A stretch of DNA of 64,000 bases, from assembly GCA_009801085.1 (NCBI GenBank), contig VNWV01000025.1, positions 119,532 through 183,531 on the forward strand. The letters run 5' to 3'. This document shows positions 41,560 to 51,491 of this stretch, in pieces (the stretch's first letter is position 1; every line of letters starts with the position of its first letter). The notes under the pieces are model-generated. The model ran no database searches. It worked only from the letters and a program-made list of their open reading frames with translations, and was not told the origin of the DNA. Source of the stretch: Lasiodiplodia sp. COLG20 (taxonomy: Eukaryota > Ascomycota > Dothideomycetes > Botryosphaeriales > Botryosphaeriaceae). The position numbers were made by a program, and so were the translations under genes.

Positions 41560-44229
41560 TCAAGCAAGCCTGATGTAGCTGCATTTCCAAGTAAGATCAT
41601 TCCGAGTCATCACATCCTCTCTAAATCTCCCGACGGCAATCCTTTCATAGAAACCGTTGTCGATGGGTCTAACCAGCATCATATTCCATGTCGCGTGTCT
41701 CAACGTTCCTGAAACACTGTAGGGCGGGCCTGATGAGAGAAACAGGAGTCGAGTACCATCCAAAAGCTGCTCAAGTATTTCCTCATAATCGAAGAGTACA
41801 CCAGCGTAATCTTCCAGGTCTACTTTGGCATGACTCATCATCTCATATGTTGTGATGGATAAAGCAGTCACAGGTCGTTTGACTTTATCCCGGGTTCTAC
41901 CATGGGGCCTCGAAAATTTTAGCGTCTCCAAATCGCACCTTAGGTGACCATCCTCTGTAATCATTGAACCAGGTTGTTTTAGTACCGATTCGTAGAGCTG
42001 ACCGCAGAAAATGGAGAAATTCCAAGCTGATGTAGAATACGTGAAGAAGCAAAGAGCATTGAGCCGAGTCAGAGCTAGTCCTCTTCGCAACATACAGCTG
42101 CGTTGCATTGCCTCCTTGAGCCAATCATCTGACACGTGCGGGCGAAGGTCAGATCCTAGAAACTCCTGCAAGCGTTTCAACACATACGAATATGCATCGA
42201 TGGAGTGGTTGCGGAACCAAGATTTAAACGGCCATATTGGTCGACCTTCGTAGGCCAGGGTCAAGTCGGTTTTCATTGTAATCCATGATTGTGTAATCTC
42301 AGTGGACGTTGGGGGGCCATAGTCGAGATGGAAAAGTGAGTTCTGCCGAATTGACTCCCACTTCCTCAGAGCGTTCTTTATCTCTTGTTGACCTAGGTCA
42401 ACGAGCTGCTCAGGTCGTCCTCCGGAATCTTTAAGAAGAGTATGAACCATTCCGTGGATTAAGGCTATCCCCGGACGAAAAATATCCAGGATGAAGAGCT
42501 GTAGGTCCTGAAGGGGGATGCTCGAACTCAAAAGCCGTAGACGTTTCTCTGCCGTCAACTTCGAAGGGTCGTCCACACAAAACCCCGATTCACGACTTGA
42601 GTCTCCCCAAAGCATTGAGAAAATCTCTTGATAGCTAGACCGCAGGCGGGAGACTTGGGGTTGGCATCTTGTCTTGGCCGGAGCGTCTATCAGAAGAAGA
42701 CCTTCTTGCCTTACTCCTCCGAAACGCTGTATACACGAAACTGCTGCGAATGGCTCCTCGAGGGGCGCAAAAAATCCAACTCGTCCTCTCCAAGCAGCCC
42801 AAGACCATGTTGGGGGCTGCATGGACTTCCGTAGATCTTCGTCTAGGTTGTTCAAGAAATCTGTCAGATGTACTTCTGACAGGCGGCCAAGAGCGTTTTC
42901 TACCCCAAGAAGCTTAGGTTTACTCTCAAACCTCCGATTCAAACCCATTCTTGGTATCCAAAGTAGAGCATGGTGCAGCTGACTTTGGGGAAGACCGTAG
43001 ATGAACTCGGTGGAAAACTTTCGTGAGAGAACTTTTCTGATTCCATCAAAAGCATCCAAGATGTCGGTTTCATAAGTCAATTTCCTCCCGCTGTATTCTC
43101 CTAGGAGGGTTGCATAGAGTGATAAGAGTTGTTCGGTATGGGACCTCGTGGATGGTATTTCTTGCTCGAAGCAAGTAAACAAGTCCAAATGACTTAGGCA
43201 AGCAGAGTCCGCCACTTGTTGTCCATCTTCCCTTTTGTAGCCTCCAGAGCACGTGAAGTATGCTTGGGAGTCCGTTAGGTAGATACGCCTTTGTGAAAGG
43301 AGCTCTTCTTGGAAGGTCCAGCCTCGTTGGTTGTACACAGAGCGTGATTTGATTGTTTCAAGCTCTGGACCCCCTACTACTGCTTTCGTCTCATCGTCCA
43401 AATCAACAACATGGCAGACTCTGGCTCTCGAATTTTCTCTCACGCCTGGAAGCCCAATGTTTCCGTGCTCTGCAGAAAGCGCAATTATCGTAAAAAGAGC
43501 TTTCCCGTATATCGCATCCATTTGTCGAATCTGAGTTTGTTTCTGCGTGTGGTTATCCCGGAAGATACAGAGAAAGTCGCACCAAAGATACCGTTGACCG
43601 ATCTCACGAACAAGACGAATCGCATCCTTGACAGCTGCTGGGAGTGGGAACGTAGGGGAGAAGAGTGCCCCCGGGGTTTTCAGCTCGTCCTTGGTAAAAT
43701 AATCCAGGTTGAAGTCTGAGCCTCCCCAACGGCCATTGACGTAGCTGAGAGCTGCAAACTCACAATCCGGCTCAGAATCCACGAGCATTCCACTCTGCAC
43801 ATCAATAAGAACCAAGTCGACGAGATCTTGACCAGCCATAACAATCTTGCTGGAGTGGTTATGCGTGGATTGGCATTCGTGTAACCACCTCCGAATAAGT
43901 TCTCGGTCAAGTTTATTGCTGTTGCCATTGTGCGGCCCAGCCCATTCAGCATCCATAGGCAAATTGGATGAAAGGCTTATCCAGCCCTCAGCGATATTTG
44001 ATTCGACGTCGTTGAGGATGATGGCATATGTTGTTGAAGACTCGGAGATTGGCTTGAGGAAGACACGGCTAGTATCGAACGACCGTTTGTTCGCAAGCTG
44101 GGAAAAGACAGCACTGCAAAGTGCACAATTTTCGCGATTTTGAAGTCCATCCAGCCACCCAAGGTGGATGATGTGATTTCCGTCGAAGCGTTGGGCGAGG
44201 CATTTGCCGCAGAGGAGTCGACCTGTCAT
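41560..44229 (-). CDS. HET-domain protein with N-terminal Cys pairs
   Basis: 889 aa, single exon, first ATG. The N-terminus has CGKC near residue 7 and CALC near residue 36, the paired cysteines often found ahead of TOL/HET-6-type HET domains. The HET domain runs from about residue 160 with FAALSYVNGRWGGSD, then AVKDAIRLVREIGQRYLWCD near 205, QIRQMDAIYGKALFTIIALS near 240 and SVYNQRGWTFQEELLSQRRIY near 300. Two usually conserved spots differ: the SYCWG block is SYVNGRWGG, and the DSLCIIQDD block is DFLCIFRDN. The rest (residues about 350-889) is typical of the long C-terminal region of this subtype and includes PTWSWAAWRGRV near 490. Role in non-self recognition is inferred only from the family. 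Confidence 0.9.
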   Translation of the reverse strand: MTGRLLCGKCLAQRFDGNHIIHLGWLDGLQNRENCALCSAVFSQLANKRSFDTSRVFLKPISESSTTYAIILNDVESNIAEGWISLSSNLPMDAEWAGPHNGNSNKLDRELIRRWLHECQSTHNHSSKIVMAGQDLVDLVLIDVQSGMLVDSEPDCEFAALSYVNGRWGGSDFNLDYFTKDELKTPGALFSPTFPLPAAVKDAIRLVREIGQRYLWCDFLCIFRDNHTQKQTQIRQMDAIYGKALFTIIALSAEHGNIGLPGVRENSRARVCHVVDLDDETKAVVGGPELETIKSRSVYNQRGWTFQEELLSQRRIYLTDSQAYFTCSGGYKREDGQQVADSACLSHLDLFTCFEQEIPSTRSHTEQLLSLYATLLGEYSGRKLTYETDILDAFDGIRKVLSRKFSTEFIYGLPQSQLHHALLWIPRMGLNRRFESKPKLLGVENALGRLSEVHLTDFLNNLDEDLRKSMQPPTWSWAAWRGRVGFFAPLEEPFAAVSCIQRFGGVRQEGLLLIDAPAKTRCQPQVSRLRSSYQEIFSMLWGDSSRESGFCVDDPSKLTAEKRLRLLSSSIPLQDLQLFILDIFRPGIALIHGMVHTLLKDSGGRPEQLVDLGQQEIKNALRKWESIRQNSLFHLDYGPPTSTEITQSWITMKTDLTLAYEGRPIWPFKSWFRNHSIDAYSYVLKRLQEFLGSDLRPHVSDDWLKEAMQRSCMLRRGLALTRLNALCFFTYSTSAWNFSIFCGQLYESVLKQPGSMITEDGHLRCDLETLKFSRPHGRTRDKVKRPVTALSITTYEMMSHAKVDLEDYAGVLFDYEEILEQLLDGTRLLFLSSGPPYSVSGTLRHATWNMMLVRPIDNGFYERIAVGRFREDVMTRNDLTWKCSYIRLA

Positions 44230-44720
44230 ATCGACTATTGGTTGAACAGTGACTTGATGATAAATTTCAGTGACGAGAGACGCTAAAGAAGCCCCAAGAT
44301 ACGGCTTTCATACGGGTCTCTCGATTTCTAAATAGCAAGTGACGGACAAGGCTGGGGCGAGGCAGACTTGATGACTGCTTCATCCAAGGCACGCTTCTTC
44401 GCTAAATGTTTCTTTCCAGGGGGCCTGCATACTTCTCAACCAATGAATTAGCTTCATCTTTGATGCATTGTAATCACCAGGGCTGTGCACATGCATGCAG
44501 TAAGATAGGGCAAGGCGGGGCAGTGTCGCGTTGTCATGCCTTCTTCTGATAGGTGCAGGTGTGGCAAGTGGCGCACATGCATAACGTCTGTTATCTTTCA
44601 TTGGACAAACGACAACATGCTTCGAAAGAAGGATTATGCCTTGATATGAGAAACGTATTACATTGTCAAACGTGTTTTAACCGATGTTCCAACTTAGCCT
44701 CCCGACCCTACGGCGCTCCT
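44230..44720. other. Intergenic
   Basis: About 490 bp between two minus-strand genes, holding the promoter of the HET gene and the 3' end of the reductase gene. Short frames only; no element found. Confidence 0.6.
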
Positions 44721-45785
44721 CTAAACATCCTGGACCTTATACACCAGCTTGACCCCACTAACCTTGTCCTGCTTCATATCCTCCAGCCCATCCAAGATCC
44801 CCTCCAACCCACCTTCCCTTACCTCAGCCGGATGCGGCTTGATCTTCCCCTGCGCCAACAGCTCGCCCGCGACCTTCCAAAACCTCGCCGCATACTCCAA
44901 ATCCTGCGGCTTCGCGGGCGTGACCTTATCATTCTGCCGATACTCCTGCCCGAACGCCGTATACGCCATCGTGACCTCGACCTCGACATCCTCCCTTGGA
45001 AAGCCATCAATGTACAACAACGCACTGTACTTGCCGCCCTCCTTCCCAAACGCCTCCGCGCAAATGGCCACGCTCGCCGGCAACGAGATGCAATCAAACA
45101 CATGCGCCAGCCTATCCCCGGCCGCCTCGCGGATGCGCTTCCCAACCCCAGGCTCCCTGTAATCAAACACCTCATCCGCGCCGAGTCCTTTCACCAGCTC
45201 AAAGTTCCGCGGCGAGCACGTCGTCAGCACCGGCGAGCAGCCGCTCAGCTTCGCAAACTGTATCGCCAGCGTCCCCGTCGCCGTACTACCTCCATACACC
45301 AACACCGGGAACGGGTTCCTCGTCGGCTCCGTCGGCCACGGCAACCCCAAACTCTGATACAACCCCTGCGCCACCGTCGTAACCCCCGCCCCCACCGTCG
45401 CCGCCTCCGCCATCCCCATCACCCCCTCCCCGGGCACCCTCATCGCCAGCGCCGCGCGCGCCATGATGTGCTCGGCAAACGCGCCGTCCTCGGGGTTACT
45501 CGCGTTGCAGCCATGAGCAACACCAGCAACACGATCACCGACGGCGAAATCGGTGACGTTGGCGCCGACGGCGGTGACGACGCCGCTGTAGTCGCAGCCG
45601 CACAGCAGGCCCGGCTCGCCGCGCAGGTCGACGGATTTCCAGTCGGTCGGGTTGAGGGCGACGTGCGAGACGGCGATGGCGAGGTGGTCGGGGCGCTGGC
45701 GGGGGAGGGGCCGGTCGGTGACGAGGGCGGCGTGGAAGCGGGTGAGGACTTGGATGGCGCGTTGGGTTTTGGTGGGGGTGGCCAT
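44721..45785 (-). CDS. Medium-chain dehydrogenase/reductase, ToxD/LovC-like (zinc-independent)
   Basis: NAD(P)H-dependent oxidoreductase of the MDR superfamily, in the branch that includes ToxD and trans-acting enoyl reductases such as LovC. 354 aa, single exon, first ATG. The GroES-like part shows HVALNPTDWKSVDL near residue 42 and CGCDYSGVVTAVGANVTDFAVGDRVAG near 62-90. The nucleotide-binding motif is VLVYGGSTATGTLAIQFAKLSG near 165. The structural zinc-binding cysteine cluster of true alcohol dehydrogenases is absent. There is no polyketide synthase next to it in this window, so a role in secondary metabolism is only a possibility; many stand-alone copies exist in fungi with unknown substrates. 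Confidence 0.92.
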   Translation of the reverse strand: MATPTKTQRAIQVLTRFHAALVTDRPLPRQRPDHLAIAVSHVALNPTDWKSVDLRGEPGLLCGCDYSGVVTAVGANVTDFAVGDRVAGVAHGCNASNPEDGAFAEHIMARAALAMRVPGEGVMGMAEAATVGAGVTTVAQGLYQSLGLPWPTEPTRNPFPVLVYGGSTATGTLAIQFAKLSGCSPVLTTCSPRNFELVKGLGADEVFDYREPGVGKRIREAAGDRLAHVFDCISLPASVAICAEAFGKEGGKYSALLYIDGFPREDVEVEVTMAYTAFGQEYRQNDKVTPAKPQDLEYAARFWKVAGELLAQGKIKPHPAEVREGGLEGILDGLEDMKQDKVSGVKLVYKVQDV

Positions 45786-46759
45786 CTTTTTGCGGGTGGT
45801 GTCTGTTTTTTCTTGGGAAAGATTGATGGGTTGGGTTGGTTGATTGTGGGGGAGGTCTGGTCGTGGTCAGTATTTATGCGGGGTAGCGCTGATGGGGTAT
45901 TAGAAATCAAACTGACCGTGGGGTGGAGTTCGAAGCGCCAATGGACTTGTTGATGGTAGGATCAGATGAAGAAATTCTCAAGCGATTGGACTAACTTCGG
46001 CTGACAATGACGTCGAGGGTCGTGATGGTGTTGCGAATGAGGGGTCCAAGATGATCTGCGCAAGGGTCTCGACGCTAGCTCCGTCAGACACAGCAGTCTG
46101 ACCCTATCGGATTTGAGCCGGGACTTAACCTTCATGTATCTTATTCCCACAAAGCTTGGAATTGACAGCCAAGGTAACGTCAAATCAGACATCATGTGGG
46201 AATTCCAGTGCAGTATGTCATGGAAGCATCGAAGGCACCTGGCGGAGCAGCCGGACAGTTGCCACTCGATTCACCCTTGAAAACCTTGTGAAGACTCCAT
46301 ATTTTGTGCTCATCTCACGCTAACTTAAAATCCTCTATAACAAGACACTGTTCACAAAAGCCCGCGCGTAAGCCCTAATTTCCCGAATAGGAAACATCAT
46401 TAACGTGTAAACCTTTATGGTTAAACCCTCACGCAATAAACTGTAGGCGAAGAATAGCAGACTTAGCGGAAGATCTCAGTGCAAGACTACATCACTGGAA
46501 ATTCAAGAAGACACATCGTGTTGCCGCACTGTCTTGAATGGTGTGTCTTCGTTCTTCAACAATGCATCATACGGTCTGACCTATCCACTTCACTGAAGCA
46601 CTAACACTTCTCCACTCCCACGCCGTTCAAGAACCATTCACTAAAACCATGCATTGTTAGAGAAATAAGGACAGCCAGCAACGTCTACTTAATCCCCAGC
46701 AGATTTGCTTCTTTTCCCTTAACTCGCACCCCACACACACACACTTGCTTGCATCTAGC
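45786..46759. other. Divergent promoter region, reductase and paralogue-2 genes
   Basis: About 970 bp between divergent genes. AT-rich from 46300 to 46460, with a short CA run (46734-46742) and a CACTC-rich leader just before the ATG at 46760. No gene seen. Confidence 0.55.
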
Positions 46760-47911
46760 ATGCAAGGCTCGCACTCGAACTCCTTCACACCCATCAACAA
46801 CCCGATGGACCACACCCACGACCCAGACGAGCATCCCTTCAACGACTACGACGACAACATGGACCTTTCCGGCCTGCCTCACGGCGACCTCCTTCACGAC
46901 ACCAGCCACGACCCCGCCTGGGAGCCCGACTACGAGCCCTACGAGTTCTCCAACCACCTGCCCTCCTACGAGGAGGAGTCCACGGTCCACCGCTACCCCC
47001 AGGGCCCCACCCTCGCTCGGACTGATGACCAGCAGACCTACCCGCCCTTCTCACCGGGCCCCTCGCAGCCGCAGCCGCAGCCGGCCCCGCGGCCCAGGCC
47101 CCGCCTCCGCCGCGTCCTCGCCCGCATCTCCTCTTCCCCTTCCTCCTCGCCCCCCTCGCCCCCGTTGCCCCCGGTCACGACCTACTCGCACGCGCTCTCG
47201 CCTTCCCGCCAAGGCGCCGCCGTCGTCCACGACAACAGGACCCCCTCCGACTCCCCCGAGTCCATCGACGGCGGCGTCCCCCTGGACCCCACCGCCACCG
47301 CCACCGTCCACGCGCTCATCTGCCAACACCCGGTGCCCCTGCCGCCTCCCTGCGAACCCATTCCAGACCGCTGCACCGCATGCACCACCGTCATGTACAG
47401 CGCCTACACGCTGAACATGAAGACGGAGTGGGAGCTCGCGCAACTCGACCCGGACACGCCTTCCACCGAGCGCAGCAACGCGCGCCGCGCCTACTTCCGC
47501 GCGCGTGCGGAGGAGCAGAACCACCTGGACAGCCTTGCGGACGGTGGCAACAGCAGTGGTCGTGCGGAAGCGGCGCTGCGCGAGGCGGGGAGGCGCCACA
47601 GGGGTGCGGAGAGGGCTGTGTTCTTCGAGGCCGGGACGCCGCTCGCGTCGAGGGGCAGGCCGGCGGGCGCGTTTAAGCGCGAGTCGAGGCAGTATGTGCC
47701 GGGCCGCTGGGTCGGGGAGTGGGAGGACACGTCGGGGATGAGGCAGAGCTATTCGGAGTACTATGATGTGATGGCGGATTATGAGGAGGAGGCGATTGTG
47801 GACGATGATGACGAGGAGTACTATGACGAGGATGATGTGGAGTACTCTGACGAGGATGACGAGAAGTACAAGTACTATGAGGGCGATGACTATGACGCGG
47901 ACATGGAGTAA
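46760..47911 (+). CDS. Unnamed paralogue family, member 2: CxH...CxxC and YVPGR block
   Basis: 383 aa, single exon, start at the first ATG of the frame. The N-terminus is acidic and Asp/His/Pro-rich, followed by Pro/Arg and Ser/Pro stretches. The candidate metal site is C188-x-H190, C198, C205-x2-C208. Then come RRAYFRARAEE near 242, ERAVFFEAG near 284, QYVPGRWVGEWEDTSGM near 311-327, and a very acidic C-terminal tail with Asp/Glu/Tyr runs. Blocks and order match the 265-aa protein at 40363-41160. The N-terminal half is not shared. Function unknown; acid-rich tail and basic middle could suit chromatin or RNA contacts, but nothing proves that. Confidence 0.75.
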   Translation: MQGSHSNSFTPINNPMDHTHDPDEHPFNDYDDNMDLSGLPHGDLLHDTSHDPAWEPDYEPYEFSNHLPSYEEESTVHRYPQGPTLARTDDQQTYPPFSPGPSQPQPQPAPRPRPRLRRVLARISSSPSSSPPSPPLPPVTTYSHALSPSRQGAAVVHDNRTPSDSPESIDGGVPLDPTATATVHALICQHPVPLPPPCEPIPDRCTACTTVMYSAYTLNMKTEWELAQLDPDTPSTERSNARRAYFRARAEEQNHLDSLADGGNSSGRAEAALREAGRRHRGAERAVFFEAGTPLASRGRPAGAFKRESRQYVPGRWVGEWEDTSGMRQSYSEYYDVMADYEEEAIVDDDDEEYYDEDDVEYSDEDDEKYKYYEGDDYDADME

Positions 47912-49083
47912 GTGGATTGCGAGAGTGCCTTGATGGAAGGTAAGTGGCTTTCCATTTTCTCTCTAACATGATCCGAGATTGGCGAGATTGGGTGAGAAAA
48001 GATTTGATAGAGAGAGCGACATGTTCTTTGGTAGGCTGAAAAAAGTACAACGCCGCACTGACTTGAGTGCTGGCTAAGGGCCTTGATATTCTGAGAGTTT
48101 TGTTAGGTCTGATTTGTTCGCCATAGGCCCTGGCTTTGGAAATTAGCAGTTGTTTTCATAGACCTAACTTATCCTTGCGAATGGAAAAATTATCCTTGAA
48201 TCCCAAATGACATCTTCGATCGTGACCATTACCTTAGTCGGAGGAGAAATGCACATCTCCCAAAAACGTGACCATTACCTTAGTCGAAGGACAAATGCAT
48301 GCCTCCCAAAGAAGCCCAGCACCGAAGGCCCCCTCGGGCTCCGGCAACGGCGCTACCTATTGACACCAATTAGCGACATCGACCACAGCAAACGAAGCGA
48401 TTAACAGGCCGCACTAATTCCTGCTCATCGCCATTAATGCAACGGCGCCCTCGCACATATACTCACTTCTCACCGCAGCCGTCGCCGTCGTGGTGTTGCC
48501 GAGACGCAGCACGTCGCCAACTCACGGACGCGACGTCTCGCCAACACCCCTGCTCAAACCCGGGGTGCCTCAGCCGCACCACCAACCAAAACACCAACGA
48601 CCTTTCCTCCAAAGGGCAAGAGCAAAATGCAGTCCTTCGCATTTTCCGCTCTTTCCCCTTCTCTGACACATCTTGGCATTACTCGCATTGCCCGGTCGGG
48701 CCCCCGAATATTGTTCGCGCCGGCGCCAGTTGCCGACGCGCGGGTTTCTCAAGTGCTTCAAAACCATAGAACAGATTTAGCAGTGGAGCACACTTCATGC
48801 CGCCCCTTCGCGTGCAAGCCGGAAACGAGCGCCAAGAGGGAATGCGTGCGGGTAAAGCGGGAGGGATCGCTCGCTCAAGCCTTTCGCGGCGGTTCATAAG
48901 AGAAGCTTGACGGCCTTGGTCATTCGCAACAACAAACCTCACACACCTTCCAACAAACCGACAAGAGATCCGGAATCTCCCAAGTCCCCGAACCGCCTAC
49001 CTCCCTGCTCTGACTCCTGCTCTTGCGATCACCGCCCCCTCCGGAAGCCCCCAGTCGACAAACCTCCGATAAATCCACCCACC
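47912..49083. other. Intergenic
   Basis: About 1.17 kb with no recognised gene. Holds a 46-bp direct duplication (listed separately) and, from 48910, a C/A-rich leader typical of fungal 5' UTRs ahead of the secreted-protein gene. Confidence 0.55.
48221..48312. repeat. 46-bp direct tandem duplication
   Basis: Two adjacent 46-bp units, each starting CGTGACCATTACCTTAGTCG, at 48221-48266 and 48267-48312, with a few differences. Non-coding location. A shorter TTATCCTTG repeat lies just upstream (48169 and 48190). Confidence 0.85.
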
Positions 49084-49590
49084 ATGCAGCTCACCCCCCT
49101 CCTCTCCATCCTCATGGCCACCACCGCCGCCCTCGCCACCCCGCTCTTCCCGCGCGCCAACCAGCAAGTCTCCGGCGCCGAAGTCACCGACACGACCTGC
49201 ACCGACCCATCAGCGTAAGCCTCTTCGCCTCTTCCTCCCCTCCCCTCCCCCCATACCCCCCCTCCCCGCACACCCCCGCTAACCCCAATCCCCACCCCCA
49301 GCAACCTCGACACCCACGACACAAACGTCGCCATCCTCTCCATCTGTGGCGGTATCGCAGGATCGATCCAAAAGTGCGGCGGCAGCCCGTCAAGCACGAC
49401 GGGCGAGAGCGGGACGGCGCGCTTCGACCTGTCGACGACGGACAGCGGCGCGACGATCAACATCTCCAAGGGGCGGTGGGAGCGCTGCGTCAAGGCGGCG
49501 AGGCTGACGTGTCCGACGGGGACGTTTGAGAGCACCTGCGTGGGCGGCGCGACGAGTGGGGATGTCAAGTTTACGCTGTCGGAGGCGTGA
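49084..49590 (+). CDS. Small secreted cysteine-containing protein (effector-like)
   Basis: Model: exon 1 49084-49214, intron 49215-49301 (87 nt, GTAAGC...CCCAG with GCTAAC branch), exon 2 49302-49590; 139 aa, frame kept. The N-terminus MQLTPLLSILMATTAALA is a signal peptide with likely cut before TP. The mature part has six cysteines (residues 39, 59, 69, 106, 114, 123) and one N-glycosylation site (N97). The motif TNVAILSICGGIAGSIQKCGG and the RWERCVKAARLTCP segment are the densest parts. Small size, secretion and an even cysteine number fit an extracellular effector or hydrolase inhibitor, but the family is not one I recognise. It is preceded by a CA-rich leader. Confidence 0.78.
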
Positions 49591-49942
49591 GATTGGAATA
49601 GAGAGGAAGGGTGGTGTACGATATGTGGGGGTTAAAAAAAAAAAAAAGAAAAGAGATAATTGGCGCGCGATGAGAGGAGAGATTTCTTGCTTGTATTAAC
49701 ACAGGGAATCATTGATACAAAAGAGAAGGGGAAGAAGAAAAGAATTAACAAGAGTTCAAAACATCCCTCCCGTTCAATACTGTCTTTCAATTGACGAACC
49801 AAGAAATGAAGAGAAAAACATGATTTCCTGCACACGTAATAGTGCTCCCATCCTGTCTCGTGTTCACCATAAAAGCATTGTCCGCAAGCTCTTTCCCACC
49901 GTCGAAAGAGTAATATCACCGGCAAGTGAAAAACGGTCGAAT
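49591..49942. other. Intergenic between convergent 3' ends
   Basis: About 350 bp between the 3' ends of the secreted-protein and RIM1 genes; A runs at 49635-49647 and AT-rich sequence fit two 3' UTRs. No other feature. Confidence 0.6.
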
Positions 49943-50619
49943 CTAACCGGACTCGGCGGCACCCATGGCGGCGTCGGAATCGTTCTGCTCGCGCCGGGGC
50001 CTGCTCAGGATCTCAATGTTCCCTGATTATTGTTAGCAAGCGGACATCTCCCCAATCGTGGGAAAGAAAAGACGTACTCTGAGTGAGGCTCAGGCGCGAA
50101 GCCCTCTGGCCCTCGGCCGTCTCGAAGCTTCTCATCTTCGCATCGGCCTCGAGGTGCAGGAGAGTGCTGCAGTTTTCCAGTCAGTCCAACTGAAACTTTC
50201 CTCTCTCCCCGAATCATGCCACCATCCGTTCCAATCGCACACGCACATTCCACCCTCCCCACCCATCGCGCATCCAAAAAAAAAAAAAAACCCCCCTCCC
50301 CACATCTGCAACTAGTTAAAAAAAAAACTCACCCCTTCGGCAGATTCAGCAAGAAATCCCTGCGCGCCCCCTCGTCGAAGCAGGCGACATTGAACCAGCT
50401 CGTCTCGTTGGCCTCGCGGCGGCCGGTGCTGGTGCCCAGGCTGTATCTAACGTACTCGAGGCCGCTATTCGTCGTCGCCAGCTCGGGCTCGGCACCCAGG
50501 CGGCCGATGATGGTCATCTTGGCGTACGGGGAGCGCGGCGTGCTGCTGAAGGCGCGGCGACCGCTGGCGAGCGCAGCGCTGCGGAAGGCGGAAGCGGTGG
50601 TGGTGCGGAAGGCGTTCAT
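49943..50619 (-). CDS. RIM1: Mitochondrial single-stranded DNA-binding protein
   Basis: OB-fold protein that covers single-stranded mitochondrial DNA during replication. Model: exon 1 50619-50333, exon 2 50166-50078, exon 3 50022-49943; 151 aa. Introns are GTGAGT...TGCAG and GTACGT...ATCAG, the second with a GCTAAC branch, and both joins keep frame. The N-terminus (MNAFRTTTASAFRSAALASGR) is a mitochondrial presequence. The fold begins YAKMTIIGRLGAEPE and contains WFNVACFDEGARRDFLLNLPKG, then LHLEADAKMRSFETAEGQR across exon 2, and NIEILSRPR in exon 3, the standard end of the RIM1/SSB core. The short tail is acidic. Length is normal for the family. Confidence 0.93.
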
Positions 50620-51491
50620 TGTTGCGAAGTTTTGTAGGCTTTGAATTGGCTGGCGAAAAAGAGGCCGGATTCGGGCGGGATGCAATGTGTGGGCGACGGA
50701 GCCTGGGGATCGGAGAAAAAGTCGGGGGTTGGGCGAGAGAAAGTTCTGGCGACGGAGGGAAGCGAGGGTTTGTCGCGAAACGCGCGCTGGCTGGCAGGTG
50801 GTGTTGAGCCCTAACGCGAGGGGAGCTAAGAGCTAAAGCTTGCTGCTGCTGCAGGTGTGCAAACACGCCAAATTTCGCTTGGCGCGACGACGCGACGCGC
50901 GCGTGGGCAACGGGCGATTAGTCAGCGCCGCTCTGCCGAGTCAGGGCTGGTTGGTTGGCCGCCGGCGAGAACTTCCTGGTGCGATTGCGGCAGATCGGGC
51001 TCCGCCGATGACGCCCGTCGGCCAGCTTACCCGCTTTCCAACAACCCTCGCTGTCTTTTTTTTTCCCTCGTCCGGTCTTGCGAGGAGATGTTTTCCTCGG
51101 AGTTGGCTGGGAGAAAGGCGTGTCGGTCTTACCGGACATTGTGGGCCGACATAGGACGTTTCCGCCGCATATCTAGAGGTGAGAAGACGAATGACGCCAT
51201 GTGTTGTTGACGAAAGATGAGAGCTCCAGTGTTTCTCATGCTTCATATTTAAGTCTGGCATCTTTACCAGGCCTATCGCTTTACACACTTACCTTAGTAA
51301 CCCTGCTCCGTTCTCACGATAGCCGGTCCACCCCGCCGAGATTGCGGTCCAAAGGACTACTATAAGGGTCGTTGATCTCCCCAATCATCCACCTCGCTCT
51401 CCACCACCTACTACCTATCCCACCACACATTCCCTTTAGCTTTCTTCTGCTTCTGTATCACGTCCAGTTCCACACCCAGCAATATCCCACC
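50620..51491. other. Divergent promoter region, RIM1 and tautomerase genes
   Basis: About 870 bp between divergent genes, expected to carry both promoters. A T run (51057-51064) and a C/T-rich leader before 51492. No gene recognised. Confidence 0.55.
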
